DNA of 64,000 bases. It comes from Prorocentrum cordatum (lineage: Eukaryota > Sar > Dinophyceae > Prorocentrales > Prorocentraceae). The notes under the pieces are model-generated. The model was given only the letters and a program-made list of their open reading frames with translations, was not told the origin of the DNA and made no database searches. Shown one piece after another: positions 20,598 through 30,519 of the stretch (positions are counted from its first letter, which is position 1; the number at the start of each line of letters is the position of its first letter). Where the stretch lies: assembly GCA_963575745.1 (NCBI GenBank), contig CAUYUJ010012570.1, positions 254,501 through 318,500 on the forward strand. The letters run 5' to 3'. The translations under genes were made by a program, and so were the position numbers.

Positions 20598-22020
20598 GGG
20601 ACTGCGTGTCCCATAACAGGGGCTGTGCGTCCCATTTGCCAGGACTGTGTGTCCCATAATCGAGACTGCGCGTCCCATTTGCCAGGACTGCGTGTCCCAT
20701 AACAGGGACTGTGCGTCCCATTTGCCAGGACTGCGTGTCCCATAACAGAGACTGTGCGTCCCAGTTGCCAGGACTGTGTGTCCCATAATCGAGACTGCGC
20801 GCCCCAATTGCCAGGAATGTGTGCCCCATAGCACGGACTGCGCGTCCCATTTGCCAGGACTGCGTGTCCCATAACAGGGACTGCGCGTCCCATTTGCCAG
20901 GACTGTGTGTGCCATAATCGAGACTGCGCGTCCCATTCGCCAGGGATGTGTGTCCCATAGCAGGGACTGCGCGTCCATTTGCCAGGACTGCGTGTCCCAT
21001 AACAGGGACTGTGCGTCCCATTTGCCAGGACTGTGTGTCCCATAATCGAGACTGCGCGTCCCATTTGCCAGGGATGTGTGTCCCATAGCAGGGACTGCGC
21101 GTCCCATTTGCCAGGACTGCGTGTCCCATAACAGGGACTGCGCGTCCCATTTGCCAGGGCTGTGTGTCCCATAATCGAGACTGCGCGTCCCATTCGCCAG
21201 GAATGTGTGTCCCATAGCAGGGACTGCGCGTCCCATTTGCCAGGAATGTGTGTCCCATAGCAGGGACTGCGCGTCCCATTTGCCAGGACTGTGTGTGCCA
21301 TAATCGAGACTGCGCGCCCCATTTGCCAGGAATGTGTGTCCCATAGCAGGGACTGCGCGTCCCATTTGCCAGGACTGCGTGTCCCATAACAGGGACTGTG
21401 CGTCCCATTTGCCAGGACTGTGTGTGCCATAATCGAGACTGCGCGCCCCATTTGCCAGGAATGTGTGTCCCATAGCAGGGGCTGCGCGTCCCATTTGCCA
21501 GGACTGCGTGTCCCATAACAGAGACTGTGCGTCCCATGTGCCAGAACTGTGTGCCCCATAATCGAGACTGCGCGTCCCATTTGCCAGGAATGTGTGTCCC
21601 ATAGCAGGGACTGCGCGTCCCATTTGCCAGGACCGCGTGTCCCATAACAGGGACTGTGCGTCCCATTTGCCAGGGGTGTGTGTCCCATAATCGAGACTGC
21701 GCGTCCCATTCGCCAGGAATGTTTGTCCCATAGCGGGGACTGCGCGTTCCATTTGCCAGGACTGCGTGTCCCATAACAGGGGCTGTGCGTCCCATTTGCC
21801 AGGACGGTGTGTCCCATAATCGAGACTGCGCGTCCCAATTGCCAAGAATGTGTGCCCCATAGCAGGGACTGCGCGTCCCATTTGCCAGGACTGCGTGTCC
21901 CATGACAGGGACTGTGCGTCCCATTTGCCAGGACTGTGTGTCCCATAATCGAGACTGCGCGTCCCATTTAATTAATCAGGGCTGCGTGTCCCATAGCCCA
22001 TAGCTGGGACTGCGTGTGCC
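20598..22020. repeat. 43-bp minisatellite with 129-bp higher-order structure, about 32 copies
   Basis: Each 43-bp unit has GCGTCCCATTTGCCAGGA then TGYGTGTCCCATA. Three subtypes differ after CCATA: ACAGGGACTG, ATCGAGACTG and GCAGGGACTG. They mostly cycle in that order, giving a 129-bp higher-order unit. Each 43-bp unit is itself two half units of 21 and 22 bases sharing CTGCGYGTCCCAT. Because 129 is divisible by 3, all three minus-strand frames stay open for about 1.4 kb, each repeating a 43-residue period. A frame open in all three phases argues for repeat structure, not for three proteins. Confidence 0.95.
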
Positions 22021-22289
22021 ATGCGCCTGCCGTCTGGGAGGACCGCCCCGTCGGCCATAGGCCATCGGGCATAAGGGCTGGAAGGCTGGAATGCGGGTCG
22101 CATAGCATCACATCGCAACCGCATCGCATTGTGCTTTGGTATCAAGTATGGCTTGCGCACGAACGACATGGCAACTACTGCGCCTACCTTACTACTCCCC
22201 TCTGTGTCAAATGGGAACTACTACTATGCCGTACCCCGGCCGCTATTACTCGGATACTATGTAATCTACCTACGGATGCCTACCAGGCG

Positions 22290-23035
22290 AGACACGGCCC
22301 ACGACTGTGAAGCCCGTTATATGGAATGCGCCACCGTCCTCCTTCTGGAGGGGGGCCGCTCCACGACTGTGAAGCCCGCTTAACTATCCTACTCTCATCC
22401 TCCCTCAACAGGAGGGCCGCCCCACGACTGTGAAGCCTTATTATCGCCAAACTCTTACCTTTGCCCTTCGCTGTCATTTGTCCCCCCACCACTAAGTGGC
22501 AATTCATCCCTTCCCCCCAGACTTTGAAGCTTGCCCACCCCCCTCTCACAATGAGAGGCAGGCGAGCAACGCCCCACGACTGTGCCCTTTTAACAACCCC
22601 ACTCTCATCCTCCCTCAACAGGAGGGCCGCCCCACGACTGTGAAGCCCTAACATTGCCCCTCGCTTATCTCTTTACCTTTACGGTCACGTGTAACCCCGC
22701 GACTAGATAGCAATACCTACTCGGCAAACCCCTCCCCTACTACCATTTGACAGGCTGCCCCATGACTGGGAAGCACGGCTATCCCCTTGAAAGCTACCCA
22801 CCTATTATGGGAGCGGCCGCGGGGGCGAACCTTCCAATACTAAAATTCGACACCTACTGCTACAAGAAGGGCCCCACGACTGTGGGGCACCACTAACCCG
22901 GACTGCGCCGTGGCCGCCTCTCTGGTGGGCGATGGCCTGCCCCACGTTTGTGAAGCCCCCTACAGCGCCAGCCCAGGCCCCAGGGCCGCCCCACGACTGT
23001 GAAGCCTCAGGGCCGCCCCAAGACTAATATGAACA
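22290..23035 (+). repeat. Dispersed CCACGACTGTGAAGCC motif, about ten copies
   Basis: The core GGGCCGCCCCACGACTGTGA recurs with variation near 22,297, 22,366, 22,426, 22,574, 22,632, 22,760, 22,873, 22,942, 22,991 and 23,018. Spacing is irregular (27-148 bases) and the intervening sequence is mostly unrelated, except a longer block starting CTCTCATCCTCCCTCAACAG that precedes two copies. No coding signal. Confidence 0.7.
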
Positions 23036-23520
23036 ATGCAAGGCGAACCTTGTTGTCCCGGCTCGCCGGGCTCCTTAATCTTCCCCCCCCCACGTCCACT
23101 AAGTAGTCCTGTCGGCTCCTCACTAGCAGATTCCCAGTCTATGAAGGGTGCTGCGTTAAATTGGGGTGCCAAGGGGCGCCCGTTTCCGCATTATCTTCCC
23201 CCCCCTCTCCCCTCCGCTGTCGTGCGTCCCTGCGCAAGTACCTCCCTGGGGCCAGACAGCACCGCGCTGTCCTGCATCTCGAATCGTAGCCGTAGTCAGT
23301 TTGGCTCAGGGCTAGACGGGGCACATTCTTCGCACCACAACGCCGCAGTCTGGGGAAACTCAGTCTCCGACATGCATGCGCCCCAGCCATGGCGGTGGTT
23401 CAACCTCAAGTCTACAGCCGAGATCTGGATCCTTGGCCAGCGCTCTGAGAGAGAAGCGATGTCCGGCTCGCCCAACCCGAGCCCGCCCGCCAGCGGCTAC
23501 AGCGCCAGCAGGTCGGCCCA

Positions 23521-23940
23521 TCAGGAACCAGGCGGATCGAACCGCAGGATGCCGCGCAGCCTGTCCTGTGAGTTGTGCGGGTGCGGTGCGAATCCCAGCC
23601 TCGCGAATCGCCGAGGCTTGGTGATCTCTGTGGACACCCGATGGGGGGTGTCGAAAGATGGCACCGCACGGCTGAGGCAATCTGCGGCCAGCAGACGCTT
23701 CACCGGCAGCGACGCTGGCAGCGCCAGCAGCAGGATATGCTTCAGCTGCGCTGGAGATGCCAGTTGCACCGCCAGCAAATCATCCTCCGTCAGTCCCGCA
23801 TGCACGATCCAGGACGAACTCGATGATGGCGTTTCGACAAGTTGTTCAGGGCAGGTGTCGACCAGCTCGAGCACTTGTGAAGGCTCGGCAAAAGCTTGGC
23901 CACCGCTCAAGTTGTCTAAGGGCTCGCAGGCCTTGCGCAT
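23521..23940 (-). CDS. Candidate coding exon, unknown protein (weak)
   Basis: A minus-strand frame of 139 codons with globular-protein composition: Leu-rich helical stretches such as SPAQLKHILLLALPASLPVK and a Ser run. The opposite strand is also open for longer (23,036-23,968) but is Ser/Arg/Pro-rich and low in hydrophobic clusters, so I prefer the minus strand. No family, start codon or splice sites can be assigned. It may be part of an exon or a chance frame. Confidence 0.25.
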   Translation of the reverse strand: MRKACEPLDNLSGGQAFAEPSQVLELVDTCPEQLVETPSSSSSWIVHAGLTEDDLLAVQLASPAQLKHILLLALPASLPVKRLLAADCLSRAVPSFDTPHRVSTEITKPRRFARLGFAPHPHNSQDRLRGILRFDPPGS

Positions 23941-23968
23941 CTACTGGAACGGCCAGCGTATTTGTTGA

Positions 23969-25544
23969 TCTCACGCGGGTTTGCCGCGCGGGTTGGATGT
24001 GCGGGCTCTCTCGGCGCAGCGTGCGTGCTTGGCAGGCGCAGCTATTTGTTATTATTGGTAATATGGCCACCTGCTTTACTCCCATCTCCCCGAGCTTTAT
24101 CCTTCCAAATTTCTTCCTCCCTGCCTCTCCCTACCACGCCTGCCCTTCAAGGAGCGTCACGGGTCGCGCCACGGCTGGCGCCACCAGTGCGCAGAGGCTT
24201 TGCCAAACTGTGTCTTGCCAAGAGCGTATTTGTCCTCGCCATTGCCGCTGCAGATGTGACTGCGCTGTCAAGTCCTACTTTTTTTGTGTGGTCGTGGTCT
24301 GGCTTGCCGCTCGATGCGGTAACCACCCTCCGACCGCCCCATGCGTCGGAGGTGCGGCAGAAAGGGTCGTTGTTGACGCTTGCGGGGACGATACAGTTTT
24401 GACGCGGCGGCTCAGGGGGCATCCCGTTCCTGGCGCGCCGCGAGGCGCAGCCGCGCTGCATGCTTTTTAGCGTGCTGGGATCGAATCGCCGCCGCTCTTG
24501 TCGGGGGACGCATCCCCAGTTCTGAAGGTCTCTCATGAGGGGGACGGATCCCCAGTTCTGATGGGGGTTCGTCCCACTAGGCATCCAGAGCATGCAATCT
24601 GGGGCCCACGCGGATCGGTAAACTTTTAGTGGACACGTGGAAACTTTTAGTGCACAGGCGACCAGGGCGTGCAGGCCGTGGCCATTTGAAGCGGCTGATA
24701 TTTGAAGGGCCCCGCCCACTTCATGGATTGGCCAGGTGCCTGGTTGAGTGACTAACTGGTTCGTCGGTTGACTGGTCGAGTGACTAGCTGGTTGAACATG
24801 CGATATTGCTTTCTGACGTATTTTACGCTGAGAAGGCTCGTCAGCTTGGTTTTTGAGGCCTAGTCTTCGCTGCTTGGTGCCCCCCCCTCCGCAACTTGAG
24901 CCAGGGGGGTCCGAACTGGGGGGGGGGAGCGGTGAATGGTGCGATAGGTAAGGTCTCTCGACCAATCCTTTGACTGCAACGTGCACATTGCGCGAACGCA
25001 GAGTGTGTGGACTCGAAGTTGCAGACCTTGCGCCATCTTATTCGGAGTATGATTCCGAGTGCACTCTAGGCGGCTTCCATGTAGGGCCCAAGACAGCATG
25101 AGTTTTCATGATTCTCCTTGGCACCCTAGCCGGATGGTCGCACGGCGACCGTTCAGCTTGCACGTCTCGCGTTCCACCCGAGCGGATTTGGGAGTGTATT
25201 TGATCACATTGGGGGGCGGTGTGGAAGCATGTGCGAGGGTAGGGTGACTTGTAACTGATTGGTTCACGTCCTATGCGACGCGTCACACGGCACTACAGTC
25301 GAACATCTGATTCAGAAACCTCCTCCAGAACAACTGGGCCAGCGTTTCTCAACCAACTTGCCGGACAGCTGGCCCAGTGTCTTGACCACGTTCACCCTTC
25401 CAGCATTAACAAAAGAACTTTGCCCAGGTTGACTTAAATAATGCCTAGGCGCTTCGCGTAACCCCACCGGCCCATCCAGAAACGATGCCCAGAGGAGTTG
25501 CCTCGATGAGAGAAGTGGGTAGCGCACAAAGGAATGGTCCCCTT
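23969..25544. other. No gene recognised
   Basis: Contains two small direct repeats: GGGGGACGSATCCCCAGTTC (24,499 and 24,539) and GAGTGACTARCTGGTT (about 24,744 and 24,778). Frames on both strands are unassigned. Confidence 0.4.
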
Positions 25545-25890
25545 GGGCCGCTCTCGGGGCGCTCTTGGGCGCTTTAGGGGCCGTCTTGGGGCTCTCTGGG
25601 GCCTCTCTTGGGGCCCTGTTGGGACATCTTGGAGCCATCTTGAGGCCTTGGAAGGCTATCGAACGCGAACGGGCGACGATACACACACCATTGATGTTCC
25701 ATAAGTGTTTGAAGGATTTTAGCTTCTTGGTTGCCTCCTTGGGGGTCTCGCAGGCCTCTTGGAACCGTCTTGAGGCGGTCTTGGGGCCTCTTGGAGCATC
25801 TTGGGAGCCTTCGTGAGACATCTTGGGCTATCTTGAGCCATCTTGGAGATTATCTTGGGCTCTCCGAGGCGCTCTTGGAGCCACCTTGGG
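25545..25890 (+). repeat. G-rich CTTGGGGCTCT minisatellite
   Basis: CTTGGGGC/CTTGGAGC units of about 12-15 bp split by about 70 bases of non-repeat sequence at 25,660-25,735. Same family as the R6 cores. Confidence 0.65.
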
Positions 25891-26012
25891 CGTCAAACAA
25901 TGCTCTCTGACACTTCGCGGCCCGCCCTGTCCAGGTCCCGGGGAAGGGGGGTATGGGGGAGGGCTCGAGCTGCCCACCCGCCCGCAAGCCGTCTGGCTCA
26001 GTCCCACCCGCC

Positions 26013-26275
26013 CTCCGAACCTTCGTGGGCCCTGGAAACGACAGGGCCGTTTTTTTACCGGTTCCGTTTTGCCGTTTTTGTTGCCGGTTCCAACGCCGTT
26101 TTTTACCGGTTCCGTCGCCGTTCTTTGACCGGTTCCGGCTGCGGTTCCAGTCCTGGAGCTGTTTTTTTGCCGTTTCCGGTCGCCGTTTTTGTGCCGTTTC
26201 TATTTTCAAGGGACATCTTTTGGGAAACGGTGAAAAAACGGCCCTGCCGTTTCCGGGGCCCACAAAGCTCCGAAC
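26013..26275. mobile_element. MITE-C: 40-bp inverted repeats and perfect 8-bp target duplication
   Basis: Left arm 26,021-26,060 and right arm 26,228-26,267 are inverted repeats of 40 bp starting CTTYGTGGGCCYGGAAACG with about four mismatches. Immediately outside are perfect direct repeats CTCCGAAC (26,013-26,020 and 26,268-26,275). The interior holds CCGTTTTTTTACCGGTTCCG-like units repeated several times. At 247 bp between the arm ends it has no room for a transposase. Confidence 0.9.
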
Positions 26276-26279
26276 ACAC

Positions 26280-27058
26280 AAGTAACTCCCGAGCCTGAAG
26301 ATGTTCAGCGGTCGTCTTTGGATGGGCAAATACAGGGAACCAACGCCATCCCAGGTGCGCGACGCTCGGGCGAGGTGCGCTACGCGTGCCAGGGGATCCA
26401 CGCGCGCCAGGCACCCCTGGGGCCCGAGGGTGCCGGGCACGGCTGGTGCGCCAGATGCGCCACGTGCTCCGAGTGCGCCATGTGTGCCGCACACTCCAGC
26501 CGCGCCACGTTCGGGGCACGTGCATAGTGCGTCAGGCGCGCCTGCGCACGTGACAGCACACATCGGGAAACATGTCGGCCCCCACCATCCTGGTCGAACA
26601 CAAATGCCCATCATTGTGTCTGGTGGGCCTGCGCACAGCAAGCCACGCGCCACCACCCCCGCAGTGCCTGTCAAAAACCACTTGACAGTGATCGCGAGGT
26701 GGCCGCGCATGATCCAGATTTAGCCGCGAGGTGCATGTTGGTTTGTTTCTTGTTAGGGATGGTAGTCCTGACACCCCCGCCGTCCTTGTCAAAAACACTG
26801 CAACGTGCTCGCGGGCCTCACGAACATGACTCAAGACTTTGCCCCGAAGAGTCCTTTGTATCGTTGTTTGACAGGGATGGTGAGGGGGGGCCGCATCGGG
26901 TTTGCCGCGCATGCTCCAAATGTGGAGGCAAAGTGCGTTTTATATTATTTTTTGACAGGGATAGTGGGGGGGGGGCCCTCATGGGGTTTGCACGGTTCCG
27001 GGTTGGCCGCTCCCCGAAGGAGAAGGCGGGGGGTGGAAGAGGAAGCTCCCTAGACCAC
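26280..27058. other. No gene recognised
   Basis: Includes loose repeats of a TTGACAGGGATGGTG-like word (about 26,750, 26,870 and 26,955). Frames are unassigned. Confidence 0.4.
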
Positions 27059-27532
27059 CTACGCCCAGAGGGCTGGTGGGACTTCCGGGAGGCTGGCCCA
27101 CATTTCTGAAATGCTGAATTTCTTCCTCAGATTTTCGGCTGTAGTGTGTAGTCGACCGTGGTATGATAGCTCAAGCGCGTCCAGGCGTTTGAATTTCGGA
27201 CCCGTGTGGCGCAGCAGCGCGAGCACGCTGCCCGTGCACGTTGGGCACGACACCGAGACCGTCTGCAGATGATGTCTTGAGCGCAGGCTGTGAATATCAA
27301 AAGGAAGCGTCTCGTGGGAAAGTTGCGAGCGCTCTCTTTCCTCCCCTCCTGTCTCCGCGGCCGCCTCTCGTCTTCTCCCCTCCTCTTGCACGCGGGGCAC
27401 TCCGCAATATTGTAGCCCGGGGTTGCTTGGACGCGCGTGCGGACTGCCTCTGCCGCGCTGCGACGCAAAAGTTAATGTGGGAAAGTTTCGAGTGCGAAGC
27501 GGATGCCCAGCTTCGAGCTGTGAGTGCCGCAA
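27059..27532 (-). CDS. Candidate coding exon, unknown protein (weak)
   Basis: A minus-strand frame of 157 codons. Its C-terminal half looks protein-like, with VSCPTCTGSVLALLRHTG (a CPTC pair) and KRLDALELSYHGRLH. The N-terminal half is Arg/Glu-rich and doubtful. Other frames across 27,297-28,079 are also open. No family recognised. Confidence 0.2.
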   Translation of the reverse strand: MRHSQLEAGHPLRTRNFPTLTFASQRGRGSPHARPSNPGLQYCGVPRVQEEGRRREAAAETGGEERERSQLSHETLPFDIHSLRSRHHLQTVSVSCPTCTGSVLALLRHTGPKFKRLDALELSYHGRLHTTAENLRKKFSISEMWASLPEVPPALWA

Positions 27533-27944
27533 GCATGGAGGCGAGGACGCCTCTGTTGAGCCTCGAGTGCGGCCAGCGCTGCAGCCAGGTCGCCGCGATC
27601 GGTGCTACACGTCGGCACTGCAGCAGCGCAGCGGCAGCACGACGGCGACCCGCCAGGACCGCTGCGTGACTTGCCTCCCCCTGCCAGAAGGCGGTCGGCG
27701 AAGAAACGTGCGGGAACGCTGTCCTCCAGCAGCAAGGGCGAGAAATTGGCGCCACGCGCGTCAGAGGTGCATCGGCAGAGCGGCGACACGACAGTCGGCG
27801 GCCCACTGCCAGCTGCTCTGCCGCGAAGCGATGGACCGCCAATCAGAAGGCAGGCGGACTACCGAACGAACGCTGCTGCAGCGGTGGGGCGAGGAAGCGG
27901 CAGATGCTTGCGACCGTCAGAGGGGCCAGCAGGAGGGGGAAGAG

Positions 27945-28080
27945 GAAGAGATGGAGGAGGAGGAGGAGGAGGAGGAGGAGGAGGAGGAGACGCAGGAGGA
28001 GGAGGGGAGGATGAGGAGGAGGAGGGGGGGGGAGGAGGGAGGAGGTGGGGAGGAGAGGGAGGAGGAGGCCAGGAGGTGAG
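27945..28080. repeat. (GGA)n microsatellite
   Basis: GGA triplets over about 135 bases. Followed about 105 bases later by a TCC tract, forming an inverted microsatellite pair. Confidence 0.95.
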
Positions 28081-28184
28081 GCCCCCCAGCCCACCCGGCC
28101 GAGGGGAGGCGGCGCCAGCGCCAGCGGCGGCCCCGGAGCGGACCCAGCCCTTCTGCAGCTGGCCAGGGGGGCCGGGTGCCCCTC

Positions 28185-28362
28185 CTCCCCCTCCTCCTCT
28201 CTCCTCCTCCTCCTCCTCCCTCCTCCTCCCCTCCTCCTCCTCCTCCTCCTCCTCCTCCTCCTCCTCCTCCTCCTCCCCTCCTCCTCCTCCTCCTCCTCCT
28301 CCTCCTCCTCCTCCTCCTCCTCCTCCTCCTCCTCCTCCTCCTCCTCCTCCTCCTCCTCCCAT
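28185..28362. repeat. (TCC)n microsatellite
   Basis: About 175 bases of TCC triplets, uninterrupted for the last 90. Confidence 0.95.
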
Positions 28363-28751
28363 ACCCAGGTCGGCGACTACAAAGGGCGTGGTTACGCCCG
28401 GGTTTGGCTTGCGATCTGCGTCGCTGGGGCTTGGGGGAGCACCACGTTACCCTCGTCGGGCCTTCTCGCTACGCGGTGGAAGGCTATCGAGGTCACCACC
28501 CGCCCCCGCGGGCACGAGTTGCAAGCCACACCCTGCCCTCACAGACCACTCGGAGTCGCCAGCCAGGGGCGAGTTTGCAGCTGGTGCACTGGTAACGGCT
28601 GAAAGGGGCTATTTCGCTGGTTGAGGCTGGCGGGAGCTCGGCGCAGATTGGCGGAGTCGACAGTGGACCTCAAAGGAGAGTTCACTGCCGGCGTTGTCAG
28701 GTTCGTCGGGACTCGGGAGCCTTGAGACGCGGGGTGAGACGGGAGGGGTCA
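28363..28751. other. No gene recognised
   Basis: Mixed GC-rich sequence between the TCC tract and repeat R4. Confidence 0.4.
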
Positions 28752-28915
28752 ATGCAAACGGGGGTCATCCAGGCCACCGGGTCTTTCAGGATTCTGCAGG
28801 GCTGGGGTTGTGCACTGACCTGGGCTTGCGAGAAAGGTTCCTGCAAGATCCTGCAGGATCCTGCAACGCCTGACTGACTAAGGGTTCGCATTGACCCATG
28901 TCAGTATATCCCCGA
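28752..28915 (+). repeat. Dispersed repeat R4, copy 2
   Basis: ATGCAAACGGGGGTCATCCA at the left, CCTGCAGGATCCTGCAACGC near 28,852 and GACCCATGTCAGTATATCCC at the right, matching the copy at 8,916-9,078. Confidence 0.65.
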
Positions 28916-29503
28916 GGGGTCTGTCACTCAGCCTCAGCGTCGTGCGGAACCGCTGTGTCTTCTTCACTCAAGTGCCTGTTCGGGAGCAGGGCAGCATGGG
29001 AGGTAAGGAGCCCTGTGGCATGCATTCCACACCCCTCTTGACCACCTCCACCCGCCCACGCTCTCGTTTCGCACGAGTTCGGACTTGTCGATTGTTATGT
29101 TTGGGGTCGACGTTGGAGGCGGTGATGCTGCAGCAGCACTGCTGCAGGAACAGCAGAGTAGGCGATATAATCGAACGTGTGGAAAGATGACGTGTGTGAC
29201 CGTCGTGCTAGTGGTCAGCGACCAGGCGCGGGTCGCAATTGCATTGACGCATGGGGAGAGGTGCGAGCAGAGGTGATCCAGAGCGCCACATTGTCATTGT
29301 GTTTGATATCGCACGGACCGGCGTACATCCGAGTGAAGTGGCTTTTGCCCTTACATCATACATTGAAGCGGTGGGAATGGGAGATCGACGCTGGCCCGGC
29401 ACCGTGCGCAGACGAGTACCCCTCTTTTGCCTCGTGTCGTTGTCTGATTGGTTCATCTCTGCGAGAGTACGCCAAGCACTGCAGTCTCAGATGTGCTGGA
29501 CGT
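28916..29503. other. No gene recognised
   Basis: Plus-strand frames near 29,251-29,510 contain a hydrophobic stretch (RHIVIVFDIARTG) but no recognisable domain. Confidence 0.35.
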
Positions 29504-29511
29504 CGCTATCC

Positions 29512-29615
29512 TTAAGTCGGGCCTGTCCCTCCACAGGGGGAATATTCAAAAATAGGCAGAAAACAAAGAAACAGTCTGGGGACTACTGTTTGACCATTTT
29601 TTAGCATTTTTGGGA

Positions 29616-29647
<32 letters not shown>

Positions 29648-29714
29648 AGTATGTGTATGTATATGTTTTAAATGTCGCCCAAAATCTCCCTGCAGGGGGA
29701 CAGGCCCGAACTAA
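29512..29714. mobile_element. MITE-A copy 4 with internal (TA)n expansion
   Basis: 203 bp. Left end TTAAGTCGGGCCTGTCCCTC, right end GGACAGGCCCGAACTAA. Perfect 8-bp direct repeats CGCTATCC flank it (29,504-29,511 and 29,715-29,722). It is longer than copies 1, 2 and 5 because of a TA dinucleotide run at about 29,619-29,648 and a following GTATG stretch. Confidence 0.9.
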
Positions 29715-29951
29715 CGCTATCCGCAAAGACTGCACACGCATGGACATTCCAATTGACATCGGTAGAGGTGACCCTAGCGGGGCTTTCGGCGTCTGGACTG
29801 CGCATGTTGTGCAGCTCGTGGTCCAGCGGTTGCCCAGCCGCTCGCTCCCAGTCTGCGTCGCCCCTGGTGTCGACCTGTCGATCGCCCGGCGCGCGGTCGT
29901 TTGTTGGCATCGGCGTTCGAGCTCGGCGTGTCCGTCGCCATCCGTCCATCG

Positions 29952-30157
29952 AAGGAGAAACGAGAACGCCGTGAACACAAACTGTTGGCGCTCCGCGCAG
30001 AGTTCTTGGATCTGCGCTGGGCCCCCCCCCCCCCCAGCAGCGCCTCCGGCGCCGCCCCTGGCGCGCTCCGCGCGCGAGGGAGGGGGGTCCAGCGCAGATC
30101 CAAGGAATCCGTGCGGAGTGCCGACAGTTTATGTTTCTGGCAGTTTCTCTTCTTCTA
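29952..30157. repeat. Large imperfect inverted repeat
   Basis: Left arm about 29,952-30,033 and right arm about 30,082-30,157. Both contain CTTGGATCTGCGCTGG on opposite strands, together with AAACTGTNGGCNCTCCGC. Arms of about 75 bp are separated by a 48-base GC-rich loop. No target duplication seen. Confidence 0.65.
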
Positions 30158-30519
30158 ATTGGGGGGGGGCTTTGGGGGGAGGTTGGCCATACGGAAAAGT
30201 GGCCCTTCGCAGGATTGGCTTTTGGTGTGAGCCCGTGGAGGTCTCCCGATCGTTGGGTGCGATGCGGCAGCAGCGGCAGAGGCCCTTGGGTCTGACACCC
30301 CCACGCACCAAAGGTCATTCTTGCCAGGATCACTCTTGCGTGTAGCCGATGGAGGCATGTGATGGGCGACCAGCTGCGGACGGGGGGCTCTCTCGCGATC
30401 GCGGTTGACGTGGCGCGCCTCGCGAGGCGCAGTCGTCACTTCTCGCGCCGCTAGTGCTGTTCGGATCGCCAGGGCGGTGTCCAGAGCAGGGCACGTGTTG
30501 CCGAGTTCACGGGGTGCTC

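Noticed and set aside
20301-21967. Three overlapping minus-strand frames of 450-526 codons read as large repeat proteins
   Set aside because: All three phases are open because the higher-order repeat is 129 bp and the units lack stops; no phase has a non-repeat domain.
22290-23035. CRISPR-like array of CCACGACTGTGAAGCC repeats
   Set aside because: Spacing is irregular, repeats are degenerate, there are no cas genes and the context is eukaryotic.
23036-23968. Plus-strand frame of 310 codons
   Set aside because: Ser/Arg/Pro-rich without hydrophobic clusters; the opposite strand over 23,521-23,940 looks more protein-like, and neither is convincing.
29619-29648. (TA)n run as a TATA-like promoter or replication origin
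   Set aside because: It is an internal expansion within MITE-A copy 4 and absent from the other copies.
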